This document shows positions 1 to 9,120 of a stretch of DNA of 55,870 nt, in pieces (the first letter of the stretch is position 1; each line of letters starts with the position of its first letter). The stretch is from the NCBI GenBank assembly GCA_002306345.1, contig DBRQ01000009.1:1-55870 (forward strand), read 5' to 3'. The DNA is from Candidatus Pacebacteria bacterium UBA1364. Lineage in GTDB: Bacteria; Patescibacteriota; Microgenomatia; UBA1400; PJMF01. Made by a program: the position numbers and the translations under genes. A model generated the notes under the pieces. The model worked only from the letters and a program-made list of their open reading frames with translations. It ran no database searches and had not been told where the DNA came from.

Positions 1-1
1 G

Positions 2-592
2 TATATTAAAAGGCAAAAATTGCCTACTGTTTCTGTCAAAACCAGAATTGGGTACGCTCATGAGGAAATTGCCAGTTGGTTGCCTTATTTGCTTGAAATG
101 CGGCCCGCCGCCATTTCTCTACACGCTCGGACGTTCAAGCAAGGCTACTCTGGAGAAGCCGACTGGTCGGTAATTGGGCGGGCCGCTACTTTGATTAAAA
201 ATACTGATCCTTCAGTTATTTTTTTAGGTAATGGCGATGTGAGTGATTATGAGCAAGCCCAAAAGAAAGTGGCACAATATGGGGTTGATGGAGTGTTAAT
301 TGGTCGCGCTAGTTTTGGGAAACCATTTATTTTTTTGCCACAAGAAAAGCGACACCAATTTTTAGCAGAAAAAAATATTTTTCAAATTGCTCTGGAGCAC
401 GCTCAATTATATGAGGCCACTTACGCGCAAGATGAAAAATATAGTTTTTTGCCAATGCGAAAACATTTGGCGTGGTACACTAGAGGAGTAAAGGAGGCAG
501 CTATCATTAGAGCTGAATTGGTGCGCACTAACAGTGCTTTAGAAGTGGCACAAATTTTGCAAAAATACCATTTAAATGAAAAAAATGACTAA
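2..592 (+). CDS. dus: tRNA-dihydrouridine synthase, C-terminal part (partial at window edge)
   Basis: Flavoenzyme that reduces uridine to dihydrouridine in the D-loop of tRNA. The reading frame is open from base 2, so the N-terminus lies outside the window. Visible family motifs are VSVKTRIGY (substrate/FMN barrel strand), LHARTFKQGYSG (the conserved His-Arg and Gln-x-Tyr-x-Gly), GNGDV and GVLIGRASFGKP (FMN phosphate binding), then a helical C-terminal region with KHLAWYTRG. About 197 codons remain of a family usually 310-340 residues long. The stop overlaps the start of the downstream helicase gene by 17 nt, so the two are probably co-transcribed. The Dus subfamily (A, B or C) cannot be settled from this part, although DusB is the commonest. 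Confidence 0.9.
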   Translation, partial: YIKRQKLPTVSVKTRIGYAHEEIASWLPYLLEMRPAAISLHARTFKQGYSGEADWSVIGRAATLIKNTDPSVIFLGNGDVSDYEQAQKKVAQYGVDGVLIGRASFGKPFIFLPQEKRHQFLAEKNIFQIALEHAQLYEATYAQDEKYSFLPMRKHLAWYTRGVKEAAIIRAELVRTNSALEVAQILQKYHLNEKND

Positions 593-3500
593 TTTTGAGT
601 TAGCTTATCAAAGTCTTAATCCACTGCAAAAAGCGGCTGTTGATCATATTGAACAGGGGCCGCTTTTATTGATTGCTGGGCCAGGAACTGGCAAAACTCA
701 AGTCTTATCATTACGCATTGCTAATATTTTACGCCAAACTGATGCCAAACCCGATACGATTTTGGCTCTCACTTTCACCGAAGCGGCTGCCAAAAACATG
801 CGTGAACGGTTATTGAAAATTATTGGCAAGGATGCTTATTACGTTAACATCAGTACTTTTCATGCTTTTTGTCGTCAAGTGATTGCTGAACATGGTGAAT
901 ATTTTCCGCTACAGCGAGAAAGTGAACATTTAAGTGAGTTGGATCGCTATCAATTGTTTGAAAATTTACTGGATGAACTTAAACCCGAACATTTACGTCC
1001 ACTCAATGACCAGTATTTTTATGTGAACGACATTATCCAAGCAATTTCAGATTTAAAGAGAGAAGGTATTTCTGTTTTGCAGTTTGACGAAATGGTGCGG
1101 GCACAGGAGCAAGAACTTTTGACGCTTAAAGAACAAAGTAAAAGTAAGACCAAAATTGCTGCGCTGGAAAAAAAATTTCTTAAAAACAAAAATTTGCTTT
1201 TACTTTACCAAGCTTATCAAGAACGTTTGCGTCAAACTTTGCGTTTTGATTATGATGACATGATTAATTTTGTGGTTGAGGCTTTTAGTACTCATGAACT
1301 TTTACTGCGTGAATATCAAGAGAACCTGCACTATTTTTTAGTTGATGAATATCAAGATACCAACTCTGCGCAAAACAAATTAGTTAATCTGTTAGTTTCT
1401 TATTGGGAAGAAATGGGTGGAATGGCCGATTTGTTTGCTGTGGGTGATCCCAATCAAGCGATTTATCGTTTTCAGGGGGCTTCTGTGGAAAATGTTTTAG
1501 CTTTTACTCGCACTTATCCCAATGCGACGGTAATTACCTTAGACACGGCTTATCGTTGTCCACAAAACATTTATGATTTAGCTACACACATTATCGCTCA
1601 CAACAAATTATCACAGTTGAGCAGTTTGGACGAAAAAATTCAGTTGGTAACGCACTTAAAAAATCCTAAAGGTGTGAGTACAAAAATTAAGTTTTTTCAA
1701 GCGCCTTCACAAGTTTTAGAAGCGGTCAGCGTAGTTGAAGAAATTAAAAAACTGCAAGAAACTGGAGTCGCGTTAACGCAGATAGCAGTTTTATATCGCA
1801 ATCATGCTGATGCTAATGATTTAATTGAAGCTGCAAAAAAGTGGGCCATTGCTTATCGCTTAAGTAAAGGTGACGATGTTTTGCAAAATGAACATATTGT
1901 ACAATTACTTGATTTAATGCGTTTAATTAGTAATCTTCGCGAAGCTCAAGAAATTGATTTACTCTACAACGTGATGACTTTTTCTTGGTTAGGTTTAGAT
2001 CCTCTCGTGGTAATGAAATTAGGCCGTGTAGCTGGCACATTACGTTTAGACCTTTACGATTTAATTGCTAGAGGTTTAGACTTTATCAATCAAGCACTAG
2101 TTGGCCAAGAAATTACCCCTGTAGAATTCGCCACTATTACAGCCTTTTTGGATAAATTGCGCGCTTTTGGTATTAAAGATCAAATGATGACCTTTAATCA
2201 TTTTTTTGAAGAAGTATTAAGTGATAAAGGTTTTGCTTTTTTAGCTTACTTAAAAACATTACCTGATAGTTTTGAGCAAATTGCTATTTTAAATGCTCTC
2301 TTTGCCGAAGTTAAATCGATGCTTAATAATAATCATCAATTAAAATTGAATGATTTTCTCAAGCAGATTGCCACTTATCAAGAGCACAAAATTGAGATTC
2401 AAAGTAAAACTGCTGTTACTGACAATGATGCGGTCTATTTTTCCACGGTGCACAGTGCCAAAGGAATGGAGTGGGATTATGTTTTTTTGATCAATCTAGT
2501 CGACAAAAAATGGGGGAACCAAAAAGATAATAGTAAAATCAAATTACCAACTGGTATTATTAAAAATACTGATTTATCAGATAAAGAACGCAATGAGGAT
2601 GATCGTCGCTTGTTTTATGTAGCGCTAACGCGAGCCAAAAAACAACTTTATTTGAGTTTTCCTCTAAAAATTGTCGAGAATAATCAAATCAGTGATAAAT
2701 TTCCCTCGATTTTTTTACAAGAATTGAAAGAAATCGAAGATAAAACAGGCACCACTTTCTTAGAAGTAAATCAAAATAGCCAAATCATTGAGCAAGCTCC
2801 AACTTATTTAAGTAAATTAATGTCTCCAGCGCCTGTTCGTTCTTTTGGCGCGGAAGAACAAGCTTTTCTGGAAACGCTGGTCAAAGATTTTCAATTGTCA
2901 GTGACAGCGCTTAACACTTATTTGCGCGATCCAAAAGAATTTTTAGAAAAAAATTTATTACGTATTCCCAGAGCAAAAAAAACTTTTATGTCTTTTGGTA
3001 CAGCTGTGCACGCTGCTTTGGAAAGATTTTATAAATTGGAAAAACAAACTCTTGAAGTTCCCAATTTAGAGTTTTTATTAGCTGAGTTTACGCATGCTTT
3101 AGAAAAAGAAGTCTTAAGCACGAGTGATTTCACTGATCGTCTGCAATATGGCCGACAAATTTTGACTAGTTATTATCAAGATCGTTTATTGACCAAAGTG
3201 AATGTTTTTGACGTAGAAAGAAGTTTCGGTTCTGGTCGTAAAATTTTTTTGGGCGATATTCCACTTTCTGGTAAAATCGATCGCATTGATTTAGTGGATC
3301 AAGAACGAGGTTTGTTGAGAGTTTACGATTATAAAACTGGAGAACCTAAAACTCGCGGTGGAATTGAAGCTACCAGCAAAACTTACCAAAAAGATTTTTC
3401 TAAGCGTGAATTAGAATTGCCAGCAACAATTCGTGGCCCTTACAAACGTCAATTAATTTTTTACAAACTACTATTAGATTTAGACAGAACAATCAATCCT

Positions 3501-3683
3501 AATTGGCAAGTGAGTGAAGCGGTTTTTGAATTTATTGAGCCTAAAACCAAAGGTGGCAACCAACATGTCGCTCATGCTTATGTCATTACTGATGAAGAAA
3601 TCGCTGATCTTAAACAACTAATTAAACAAGTGATGCAAGAAATTCGTTCCCTTAGTTTTCTCCATGAAGTTCTCGTAAAGTGA
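576..3683 (+). CDS. UvrD/PcrA-like superfamily 1 helicase fused to a RecB-type PD-(D/E)XK nuclease
   Basis: ATP-dependent DNA helicase-nuclease, probably in double-strand-break repair or recombination. The helicase core has a Q-motif region (LNPLQKAAVDH), Walker A GPGTGKT at residues 35-41, Walker B LVDEYQDTN, motif III GDPNQAIYRFQG, motif V VHSAKGMEWD and motif VI DDRRLFYVALTRAKK. From about residue 770 a Cas4/RecB-like nuclease follows: GKIDRID near 899, YDYKTG near 918 and a QLIFYK helix near 958, the expected D...DxK...Q order. At 1035 aa it is longer than plain UvrD (about 720) and resembles AddB/AddA-like fusions. The start at 576 overlaps dus by 17 nt; ATG 585 is an alternative. Its 3' end overlaps the convergent cupin gene by 32 nt. 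Confidence 0.92.
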   Translation: MKKMTNFELAYQSLNPLQKAAVDHIEQGPLLLIAGPGTGKTQVLSLRIANILRQTDAKPDTILALTFTEAAAKNMRERLLKIIGKDAYYVNISTFHAFCRQVIAEHGEYFPLQRESEHLSELDRYQLFENLLDELKPEHLRPLNDQYFYVNDIIQAISDLKREGISVLQFDEMVRAQEQELLTLKEQSKSKTKIAALEKKFLKNKNLLLLYQAYQERLRQTLRFDYDDMINFVVEAFSTHELLLREYQENLHYFLVDEYQDTNSAQNKLVNLLVSYWEEMGGMADLFAVGDPNQAIYRFQGASVENVLAFTRTYPNATVITLDTAYRCPQNIYDLATHIIAHNKLSQLSSLDEKIQLVTHLKNPKGVSTKIKFFQAPSQVLEAVSVVEEIKKLQETGVALTQIAVLYRNHADANDLIEAAKKWAIAYRLSKGDDVLQNEHIVQLLDLMRLISNLREAQEIDLLYNVMTFSWLGLDPLVVMKLGRVAGTLRLDLYDLIARGLDFINQALVGQEITPVEFATITAFLDKLRAFGIKDQMMTFNHFFEEVLSDKGFAFLAYLKTLPDSFEQIAILNALFAEVKSMLNNNHQLKLNDFLKQIATYQEHKIEIQSKTAVTDNDAVYFSTVHSAKGMEWDYVFLINLVDKKWGNQKDNSKIKLPTGIIKNTDLSDKERNEDDRRLFYVALTRAKKQLYLSFPLKIVENNQISDKFPSIFLQELKEIEDKTGTTFLEVNQNSQIIEQAPTYLSKLMSPAPVRSFGAEEQAFLETLVKDFQLSVTALNTYLRDPKEFLEKNLLRIPRAKKTFMSFGTAVHAALERFYKLEKQTLEVPNLEFLLAEFTHALEKEVLSTSDFTDRLQYGRQILTSYYQDRLLTKVNVFDVERSFGSGRKIFLGDIPLSGKIDRIDLVDQERGLLRVYDYKTGEPKTRGGIEATSKTYQKDFSKRELELPATIRGPYKRQLIFYKLLLDLDRTINPNWQVSEAVFEFIEPKTKGGNQHVAHAYVITDEEIADLKQLIKQVMQEIRSLSFLHEVLVK

Positions 3684-4260
3684 TACTGTCAAGATCTCTT
3701 TGTGAAATAATCATTTCTTCTTTGGCAAATGGCCAGGTGATATTTAAATCTTGATCAAAAATAGAAATGGCTAAATCATCTTTTTCGTCTCTTTCATGAT
3801 AGAGCAAATCAACTCCGTAAAGATAATAAACTGGCCCCTCGATCGCACAAATCGAATTGCCAATTTTTTTACTAATGTAAAGGCTTTCGCCCCACTCGTT
3901 TTGTGGATCAGCAACAAAATCAAAATATTCAATATTTTTGTAGCTTGGTGAATCATGCCGAACATCAGCCAGAGCACAAAAAGCGTGACCAGCGATGACG
4001 GTTACTAATTTATTCCAGCTTTCAGAGTGCAAACCTCTAACAATTTTGCTTTGCGAGACTGATAAATTAACTTGTTTAATTTGGAAATTCGGATTAATAC
4101 CCGCTGCTCTAATTCTTTCCGGTTCGAGAATTTGTGAAAAAAATCCCCGTTCATCAATCATTTTTTTGTATTTAATATAAAAAAGTCCTTCAATCTTGGT
4201 TTTAAAAATATTTTCAGCGATTTCTAATTCTTGGTTGGGGACATAATAATTGATTGCCAT
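3652..4260 (-). CDS. RmlC-like cupin (dTDP-4-dehydrorhamnose 3,5-epimerase family)
   Basis: Sugar-nucleotide epimerase-like protein of 202 aa, close to the family length. Visible are the ERGFFSQILEPERI segment, the strand QIKQVNLSVSQ, and IVRGLHSESWNKLVTVI, which carries the conserved Arg-Gly-Leu-His of RmlC, followed by FCALADVRHDSPSY. The family acts in nucleotide-sugar synthesis for surface polysaccharides. No rmlA, rmlB or rmlD genes adjoin it, so the substrate is unknown. A TAGACT -10 box sits 10 nt upstream of the ATG, giving a very short leader. The gene converges on the helicase-nuclease gene and overlaps its end. Confidence 0.8.
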   Translation of the reverse strand: MAINYYVPNQELEIAENIFKTKIEGLFYIKYKKMIDERGFFSQILEPERIRAAGINPNFQIKQVNLSVSQSKIVRGLHSESWNKLVTVIAGHAFCALADVRHDSPSYKNIEYFDFVADPQNEWGESLYISKKIGNSICAIEGPVYYLYGVDLLYHERDEKDDLAISIFDQDLNITWPFAKEEMIISQRDLDSITLRELHGEN

Positions 4261-4270
4261 AATATTTTTT

Positions 4271-4276
4271 AGTCTA
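4271..4276 (-). promoter_or_regulatory. -10 box for the RmlC-like gene
   Basis: TAGACT read on the minus strand, 10 nt before the ATG at 4260. It matches the short-leader arrangement seen at most genes in this window. Confidence 0.5.
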
Positions 4277-4361
4277 ACATAAGATCTACACTTTAATAAG
4301 TCGTGACTGCTTAAAACTTCTGATAATTAAATTTTGTTGTCGCAAAGTTTGAAATTTTGAG

Positions 4362-4367
4362 TACAAT
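4362..4367 (+). promoter_or_regulatory. -10 box for the M29 aminopeptidase gene
   Basis: TACAAT ends 8 nt before ATG 4376, so transcription should begin at or next to the start codon. A weak TTGTCG lies upstream. There is no Shine-Dalgarno. Confidence 0.55.
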
Positions 4368-4375
4368 CTCTGTTT

Positions 4376-5584
4376 ATGGCAGATTCATATTTACCAGCAC
4401 AGGATATTATCGACAAATATGCTCATGTCTTGATTAATTTTGCACTTAATTCTGGCGCAGGAGTCAGGAAAGGGGCAGTGGTGCAATGTAGTGTGCCAGA
4501 TGTGGCCAAGCCCATCGCTTTGGCACTACAAAATACTTTACTTAAAGCTGGTGCCAACCCCATCATGCGCTTGTTACCCACCGGTTTTGACCGTGATTTT
4601 TATACTTTAGCCAGTGAAGAACAATTAGTGTTTTTTCCTCACGAATTTTCCAAAGCAAGGGCTAATTTGATTGATCATCAAATTGGTATCATTGCCGAAC
4701 CAGAACCCTCAGCGCTTGCGCAAGTTGACCCTCACAAAATTATGTTAGCTCGCAACACTCAAAAACCTTATAACGATTGGTTAGTAGATAAAGAAAATCG
4801 AGGTAAGTTCACTTGGACAGTGGCCTTGTGGGGTGTCGAGGCTAAAGCTAATGAAGTAGGCTTAAGCCTTGAGGAATATTGGCAACAAATTATTCAGGCC
4901 TGTTTTTTAAATGAGCCAGACCCGGTGGCTAAATGGCGAGAAACTTTGCTTATTCAAGAAGAAATTAAGCAAAAACTCAACCAAATGCGTATAGAGTACG
5001 TGCTGGTTAAGGGTGACGATGTTGATTTAAAAATCAAAATTGGAGCCAATCGTATTTGGCAAGGAGGTGGTGGGCGTAATATCCCCAGTTTTGAAATTTT
5101 TACCTCACCAGATTGGCGAGAAATTGATGGCTGGATCAGTTTTAATGAGCCTTTGTATCGTTACGGTAATATCATTCGAGACATTTATTTGCGGGTGGAA
5201 AATGGATTAATTGTGGAAGCTAAAGCCAAAACTGGCAATCAATTTTTACAAACGATGCTGCAAACTGCCAACGCTAACAAATTTGGCGAGTTCTCTATGA
5301 CTGATAAGCGCATGTCACGCATCACTCATTCGATGGCAGAGACTTTATTTGATGAAAACATTGGGGGTCGTTTCGGTAATTCGCATTTGGCACTTGGCAT
5401 GGCTTACAAAGATTGTTATCGGGGCAATCCTGACGTGGTCAAGCCTGAGGAGTGGGAGGCCATGGGTTTTAATGATTCAGCCGAACACACGGATATAATG
5501 ACCACTACTGATCGCCGCGTGACAGCAATTTTACCAGACGGTAGCAAAGTGTTAATTTACAAAAATGGTCAATTTGTAATTTAA
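4376..5584 (+). CDS. M29-family metallo-aminopeptidase (aminopeptidase T/AmpS-like)
   Basis: Exopeptidase that removes N-terminal residues using a two-metal centre. The 402 aa length fits the M29 family (about 400-415). Candidate metal ligands fall in the expected order: E240 in IPSFEIFTSPD, E305 in GEFSMTDKR, H337 in NSHLALGMAY, and H371/D373 in AEHTDIM. The segment ETLFDENIGGRFG corresponds to the family's conserved TLFDEN block. It is followed 21 nt later by the methionine aminopeptidase gene, so two peptide-trimming enzymes are neighbours, although each appears to have its own -10 box. Cytoplasmic, with no signal peptide. Confidence 0.9.
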   Translation: MADSYLPAQDIIDKYAHVLINFALNSGAGVRKGAVVQCSVPDVAKPIALALQNTLLKAGANPIMRLLPTGFDRDFYTLASEEQLVFFPHEFSKARANLIDHQIGIIAEPEPSALAQVDPHKIMLARNTQKPYNDWLVDKENRGKFTWTVALWGVEAKANEVGLSLEEYWQQIIQACFLNEPDPVAKWRETLLIQEEIKQKLNQMRIEYVLVKGDDVDLKIKIGANRIWQGGGGRNIPSFEIFTSPDWREIDGWISFNEPLYRYGNIIRDIYLRVENGLIVEAKAKTGNQFLQTMLQTANANKFGEFSMTDKRMSRITHSMAETLFDENIGGRFGNSHLALGMAYKDCYRGNPDVVKPEEWEAMGFNDSAEHTDIMTTTDRRVTAILPDGSKVLIYKNGQFVI

Positions 5585-5589
5585 TTTAG

Positions 5590-5598
5590 TGCTAAAAT
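5590..5598 (+). promoter_or_regulatory. Extended -10 box for map
   Basis: TGC followed by TAAAAT, ending 7 nt before ATG 5606; a leaderless-type promoter. Confidence 0.5.
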
Positions 5599-5605
5599 AA
5601 GCCCA

Positions 5606-6382
5606 ATGATCATTAATTCAGATCATCAACTACTTAAATATCAAAAAATTGGTAAAAAATCGACCGACATTCTCTGGCAATTGTGGCAAGCTACAGTTGA
5701 GGGAATTACACCAATCGAAATTGATCAATTAGCCGCTAAACTTTGTCAAAAAAACGCTGTGCTGCCAGCTTTTAAAGGGGTGGGTTCCAAAAAAAATCCT
5801 TACCGCTACGTGACTTGTATTGGCATTAATGACGTGGTGGTGCATGGCATTCCTAATGAAACTCCTTTGCAAAAAGGTGATTTAGTCAAAGTTGATTTCG
5901 GTATCATTGAAGATGGTTTTTACACCGATCATTGTTTTACCAAAGCCATTGGTCAACCCAGTGAAGCAGATTTGCGCCTAATGAAAGTGGCGCGCCGCAG
6001 TGTACAAGAGGCGGCGCGCAAAGCTATTATTGGTAATCAAATTGGAGATTTGGGTTTTACGATGCAAACTGTGGCTGAAAAAGCTGGTTTTAGTACGGTT
6101 AAAGAATTTGTGGGGCATGGCATTGGTTTGACCATGCATGATGATCCACAAATTCCCGCTTGGGGCAAAGTGCGTAAAGGTTTGACTCTTAAAAGAGGTC
6201 AGGTTTTGTGCGTTGAGGCCCAAATTATTGCTTCTCGAGATGACAGCGTTTATATGGATGATGACGGTTGGACAATTCGCTCTAATTCTGGAGCCAAAGC
6301 AGCGATGTTTGAATACATGGTGGTGGTCCAAGAAAGAAGACCAATTTTTCTGACGCCAACTTTAGAATGGCCTTTGTATTGA
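5606..6382 (+). CDS. map: Methionine aminopeptidase, type I
   Basis: Removes the initiator methionine from new proteins. The 258 aa form lacks an N-terminal extension, as in bacterial MetAP-I. Ligands and catalytic residues are in the canonical order: H80 (VVHGIP), D97 (VDFG), D108 (FYTDHCF), H171 (GHGIG), H178 (TMHDDP), E204 (CVEAQ) and E236 (MFEYMVVV). The last motif is usually FEHT; here Tyr replaces the His after the ligand Glu. Predicted cytoplasmic and essential. The rpoD gene follows after 108 nt with its own promoter. Confidence 0.95.
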   Translation: MIINSDHQLLKYQKIGKKSTDILWQLWQATVEGITPIEIDQLAAKLCQKNAVLPAFKGVGSKKNPYRYVTCIGINDVVVHGIPNETPLQKGDLVKVDFGIIEDGFYTDHCFTKAIGQPSEADLRLMKVARRSVQEAARKAIIGNQIGDLGFTMQTVAEKAGFSTVKEFVGHGIGLTMHDDPQIPAWGKVRKGLTLKRGQVLCVEAQIIASRDDSVYMDDDGWTIRSNSGAKAAMFEYMVVVQERRPIFLTPTLEWPLY

Positions 6383-6451
6383 TTTTTTGTCATTAATGAT
6401 TTGTCAAGTGCTTCAAACTGTATCTCTTTTATGTCTTTTCCTGATTTACGT

Positions 6452-6479
6452 TTGCTTTTTGCTAATTAAAAAGTATAAT
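6452..6479 (+). promoter_or_regulatory. Promoter of rpoD
   Basis: TTGCTT (-35) and TATAAT (-10, 6474-6479) separated by 16 nt; the -10 ends 11 nt before ATG 6491. One of the clearest two-element promoters in the window. Confidence 0.65.
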
Positions 6480-6490
6480 TATAAACTCTT

Positions 6491-7600
6491 ATGACTGACC
6501 AAGTAGCCCCTAAAAAAATTCCCAAAGCCCTCCAAGAGGAAATTAAGCAACTTTTCAAAGTGGCTAGTTCTCGTGGTTACGTTACCCAAGATGAAATTTT
6601 AGATGTCTTCGTCGAGCCAGAAATTTACGTGGAGGAACTTGATGATCTTTATGATCGCTTTTTCAAAAAAAATATTGATATTTTTGAATCAGTTTCCAAA
6701 GATGAAACCGCTGGCGACGAAGATGTCCTCAAGCAAGAATTAGATGTTTTAGCTAATCTAGGCAGTGTCGGGGTGTCTGATCCGGTACGGATGTATTTGA
6801 AGGAAATTGGTCGGATTCCACTTTTAAATCGTGAGGAAGAAATTCGTTTGGCTCAAGAAGTAGAGTCAGGCAGTGAAAAAGCCAAAAAAGCTTTAATTAA
6901 TGCCAATTTGCGTTTGGTAGTTTCTATTGCTAAAAAATACATTGGTCGCGGTATGACTTTTCTTGATTTAATTCAGGAAGGTAATAAGGGTTTAATTCGA
7001 GCAGTGGAAAAGTATGATTGGACCAAAGGCTTCAAGTTTTCGACTTATGCCACTTGGTGGATCAGGCAAGCAATTACCCGTTCGATTGCTGACCAAGCTC
7101 GCACCATTCGTATTCCAGTGCACATGGTGGAGACAATCAATAAATTGATGCGTACTTCCCGTCGCTTAATGCAAGATTTGGGTCGCGAGCCCACTCCAGA
7201 AGAAATTGGCGAGAAAATGGAATTGGAACCGGAAAAAGTGCGTGAAATTTTAAAGATTTCTCAAAACACCACTTCTTTGGAAACACCAGTTGGAGATGGC
7301 GAGGACGACAGTACTTTGGGTGATTTTATTGCTGACGAAAAACAAGACAGTCCTTACGACACCACCAGCAAACAAATGCTTTCTGAAAATGTCGAAGAAG
7401 TGCTCAAAGCTTTATCTGACCGTGAAGCTAAAGTACTGCGCATGCGTTTTGGTTTGGCTGGCAATCGCACTATGACTTTGGAAGAGGTCGGTAAGGAATT
7501 TGGGGTGACGCGTGAGCGTATTCGTCAAATTGAAGCAAAAGCCTTGCGTAAATTAAAACACCCTAGTAAACGCAAAAAACTGCAAGACTTTTTAGAATAA
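6491..7600 (+). CDS. rpoD: Primary RNA polymerase sigma factor (sigma-70)
   Basis: Directs RNA polymerase to housekeeping promoters. The 369 aa form resembles short primary sigmas such as SigA. In order: a reduced region 1.1 (EEIKQLFKVASSRGYVTQDE), region 1.2 (DPVRMYLKEIG), region 2 with RLVVSIAKKYIGRG and FKFSTYATWWIRQAITR (core binding and -10 melting), region 3 (PTPEEIGEKM), and region 4 with MTLEEVGKEFGVTRERIRQ (-35 recognition helix). Region 2.4 is canonical, which agrees with the TATAAT-type boxes in the window. The EEP-family gene begins 4 nt after the stop, so the two form an operon. Confidence 0.97.
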   Translation: MTDQVAPKKIPKALQEEIKQLFKVASSRGYVTQDEILDVFVEPEIYVEELDDLYDRFFKKNIDIFESVSKDETAGDEDVLKQELDVLANLGSVGVSDPVRMYLKEIGRIPLLNREEEIRLAQEVESGSEKAKKALINANLRLVVSIAKKYIGRGMTFLDLIQEGNKGLIRAVEKYDWTKGFKFSTYATWWIRQAITRSIADQARTIRIPVHMVETINKLMRTSRRLMQDLGREPTPEEIGEKMELEPEKVREILKISQNTTSLETPVGDGEDDSTLGDFIADEKQDSPYDTTSKQMLSENVEEVLKALSDREAKVLRMRFGLAGNRTMTLEEVGKEFGVTRERIRQIEAKALRKLKHPSKRKKLQDFLE

Positions 7601-7604
7601 AAGC

Positions 7605-8342
7605 ATGAAGCTGATTTCCTGTAATATTGAAGGAGATAAACATTTTCAAGCGCGATTGTTTCCTTTTTTTGCTAAAGAACAGGCCGATATCTTAGTTTTG
7701 CAAGAGGTATTTGAGGTTGATCTAGAGAAAATTAAACAGGCCAGTGGTTTGAAGAGTTGCGTTTTTTATCCTCAGGCTAATATTATTTTACCCAATATTC
7801 ATTTGCCTCTAAAAGGTTCTTGGGGCGTAGCGATTTTTGCCAATGAGATCATTGAGGAAGAAGGTTTTTATTATTGTGGTCATCAACACGGTCAATTGGC
7901 CGTTTTCAAAAATGGTCATCCAGAACTAATTGATCGGGTGGCTTTAAGAGCCAAGGTTAAAGTTAACGAGCAGCTTTTTCAACTAGTGACGGTCCATTTT
8001 ACTTGGTCAGGAGATGCCACAATCACCGCTTTGCAACAAAGGGATTATCTAATATTGAGACAATTTTTAGAGAGTTTTGAAGAAATTATTTTGTGTGGAG
8101 ATCTCAATACACCTAGAGGTGGAAAGATTTTTGATGATTTAGCCAAAAAATATACCGATAATATTCCCCTTGCAATTGAGACCACCATTGATAAAAATTT
8201 ACATAAGTCTGGTAAAGATATTCGTTTAGTAGTTGATTCCCTGTTTACCAGCAAGGAGTATGTGGCTAAGGAAGTGAGAGTAGTGCCTAATACCAGTGAT
8301 CACATGGCGGTGGTAGCAGAGATCGAAAGAGTTTCTTCATAA
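7605..8342 (+). CDS. Endonuclease/exonuclease/phosphatase (EEP) family protein
   Basis: Metal-dependent phosphodiesterase or phosphatase of the DNase I-like fold, 245 aa. Motifs are N7 in SCNIEG, E34 in VLQEVF, VTVHFT (conserved His), D166-N168 in CGDLNTP and S231-D232-H233 in NTSDHM, the full catalytic set. The substrate may be DNA, RNA, phospholipid or sugar phosphate; the sequence does not say. No signal peptide. It starts 4 nt after rpoD and is probably translated from the same message. Confidence 0.85.
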   Translation: MKLISCNIEGDKHFQARLFPFFAKEQADILVLQEVFEVDLEKIKQASGLKSCVFYPQANIILPNIHLPLKGSWGVAIFANEIIEEEGFYYCGHQHGQLAVFKNGHPELIDRVALRAKVKVNEQLFQLVTVHFTWSGDATITALQQRDYLILRQFLESFEEIILCGDLNTPRGGKIFDDLAKKYTDNIPLAIETTIDKNLHKSGKDIRLVVDSLFTSKEYVAKEVRVVPNTSDHMAVVAEIERVSS

Positions 8343-8345
8343 ATT

Positions 8346-8354
8346 TGCTATACT
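8346..8354 (+). promoter_or_regulatory. Extended -10 box for the CmpB-like membrane protein
   Basis: TGC plus TATACT, ending 8 nt before ATG 8363. Confidence 0.55.
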
Positions 8355-8362
8355 GAATAGAA

Positions 8363-9037
8363 ATGTTATTTTACTTAGCAGAATTTCTATTGTTTGCGTT
8401 TTGTGGTTGGATCATTGATTCCGTATTTTCTTCCATCACTAGTAAAAAGTGGATTTCCTCTGGATATTTTCCAGGAGTGCCTTTATGTCCAATCTATGGC
8501 TTTGGCGGAATTATTATGTTTAACAGTTTTGCACTGTTAAACAATCAAGGAGCTTTGGCAAGCATAATTATTACTACTTTTCTGGTTATTTTATTGGAAT
8601 ATGTGGGCGGATGGTTAGCAGAACATTTGTTAGAAGAAAAGTTATGGGATTATTCAAACGAGAAATGGAATTTTGGTGGCTACATTAGCTTATGGCATAG
8701 TTTTTTATGGTTGGTTTTGGTGGGTATAGTGTATTTTTTATTAGCCCATCCTATTAATACGCTCTTGGCTTGGTTGAAGGCTCAATTGCTGATTAATTCA
8801 TCTATTGAAGTTCTCTTAACTTTGACTTTTGTTTTTATATTTCTTTTGCTAACTTTTAAGACTAAAGAAAAACGCTTAAAACGTTTGTCTTTGAATAAAG
8901 ACTTTAAATCTTTAGAAGATATGTTTGATTGGCAACAATGGCAGCGATTGACAAAAAAAAAGAGACAAGAATTGCTTGAACGATTTGAACAAAATCATTT
9001 AATACAAAAATTGAAAGATTTAGAAGAAAAGTTATAA
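8363..9037 (+). CDS. Integral membrane protein of the ABC_trans_CmpB type (putative permease)
   Basis: A 224 aa membrane protein with about five hydrophobic helices and a charged, probably coiled C-terminal tail from about residue 165. It matches the family annotated as putative ABC transporter permease (PF06541) by FCGWIIDSVF, PGVPLCPIYGFGG, LEYVGGWLAEH, LWDYSNEKWNFGG and SLWHSFLW, all at the usual places. No ABC ATPase lies nearby, so transport by an ABC mechanism is doubtful and the true role is unknown. Its Lys/Glu-rich tail should face the cytoplasm. Confidence 0.75.
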   Translation: MLFYLAEFLLFAFCGWIIDSVFSSITSKKWISSGYFPGVPLCPIYGFGGIIMFNSFALLNNQGALASIIITTFLVILLEYVGGWLAEHLLEEKLWDYSNEKWNFGGYISLWHSFLWLVLVGIVYFLLAHPINTLLAWLKAQLLINSSIEVLLTLTFVFIFLLLTFKTKEKRLKRLSLNKDFKSLEDMFDWQQWQRLTKKKRQELLERFEQNHLIQKLKDLEEKL

Positions 9038-9049
9038 TCAAATAGGTTT

Positions 9050-9068
9050 CCCAGCAGCTTGCTGCGGG
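9050..9068 (+). repeat. REP-like hairpin unit 1
   Basis: CCC-A-GCAGC-TT-GCTGC-GGG forms a near-perfect hairpin followed by GAGTCAATGA. It resembles REP sequences and the subterminal hairpins of IS200/IS605 or RAYT elements. No transposase is nearby. Confidence 0.55.
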
Positions 9069-9120
9069 AGGAGTCAATGATATTACGGCGATGGCTGTGA
9101 TATTATCAAAGACATTAATA

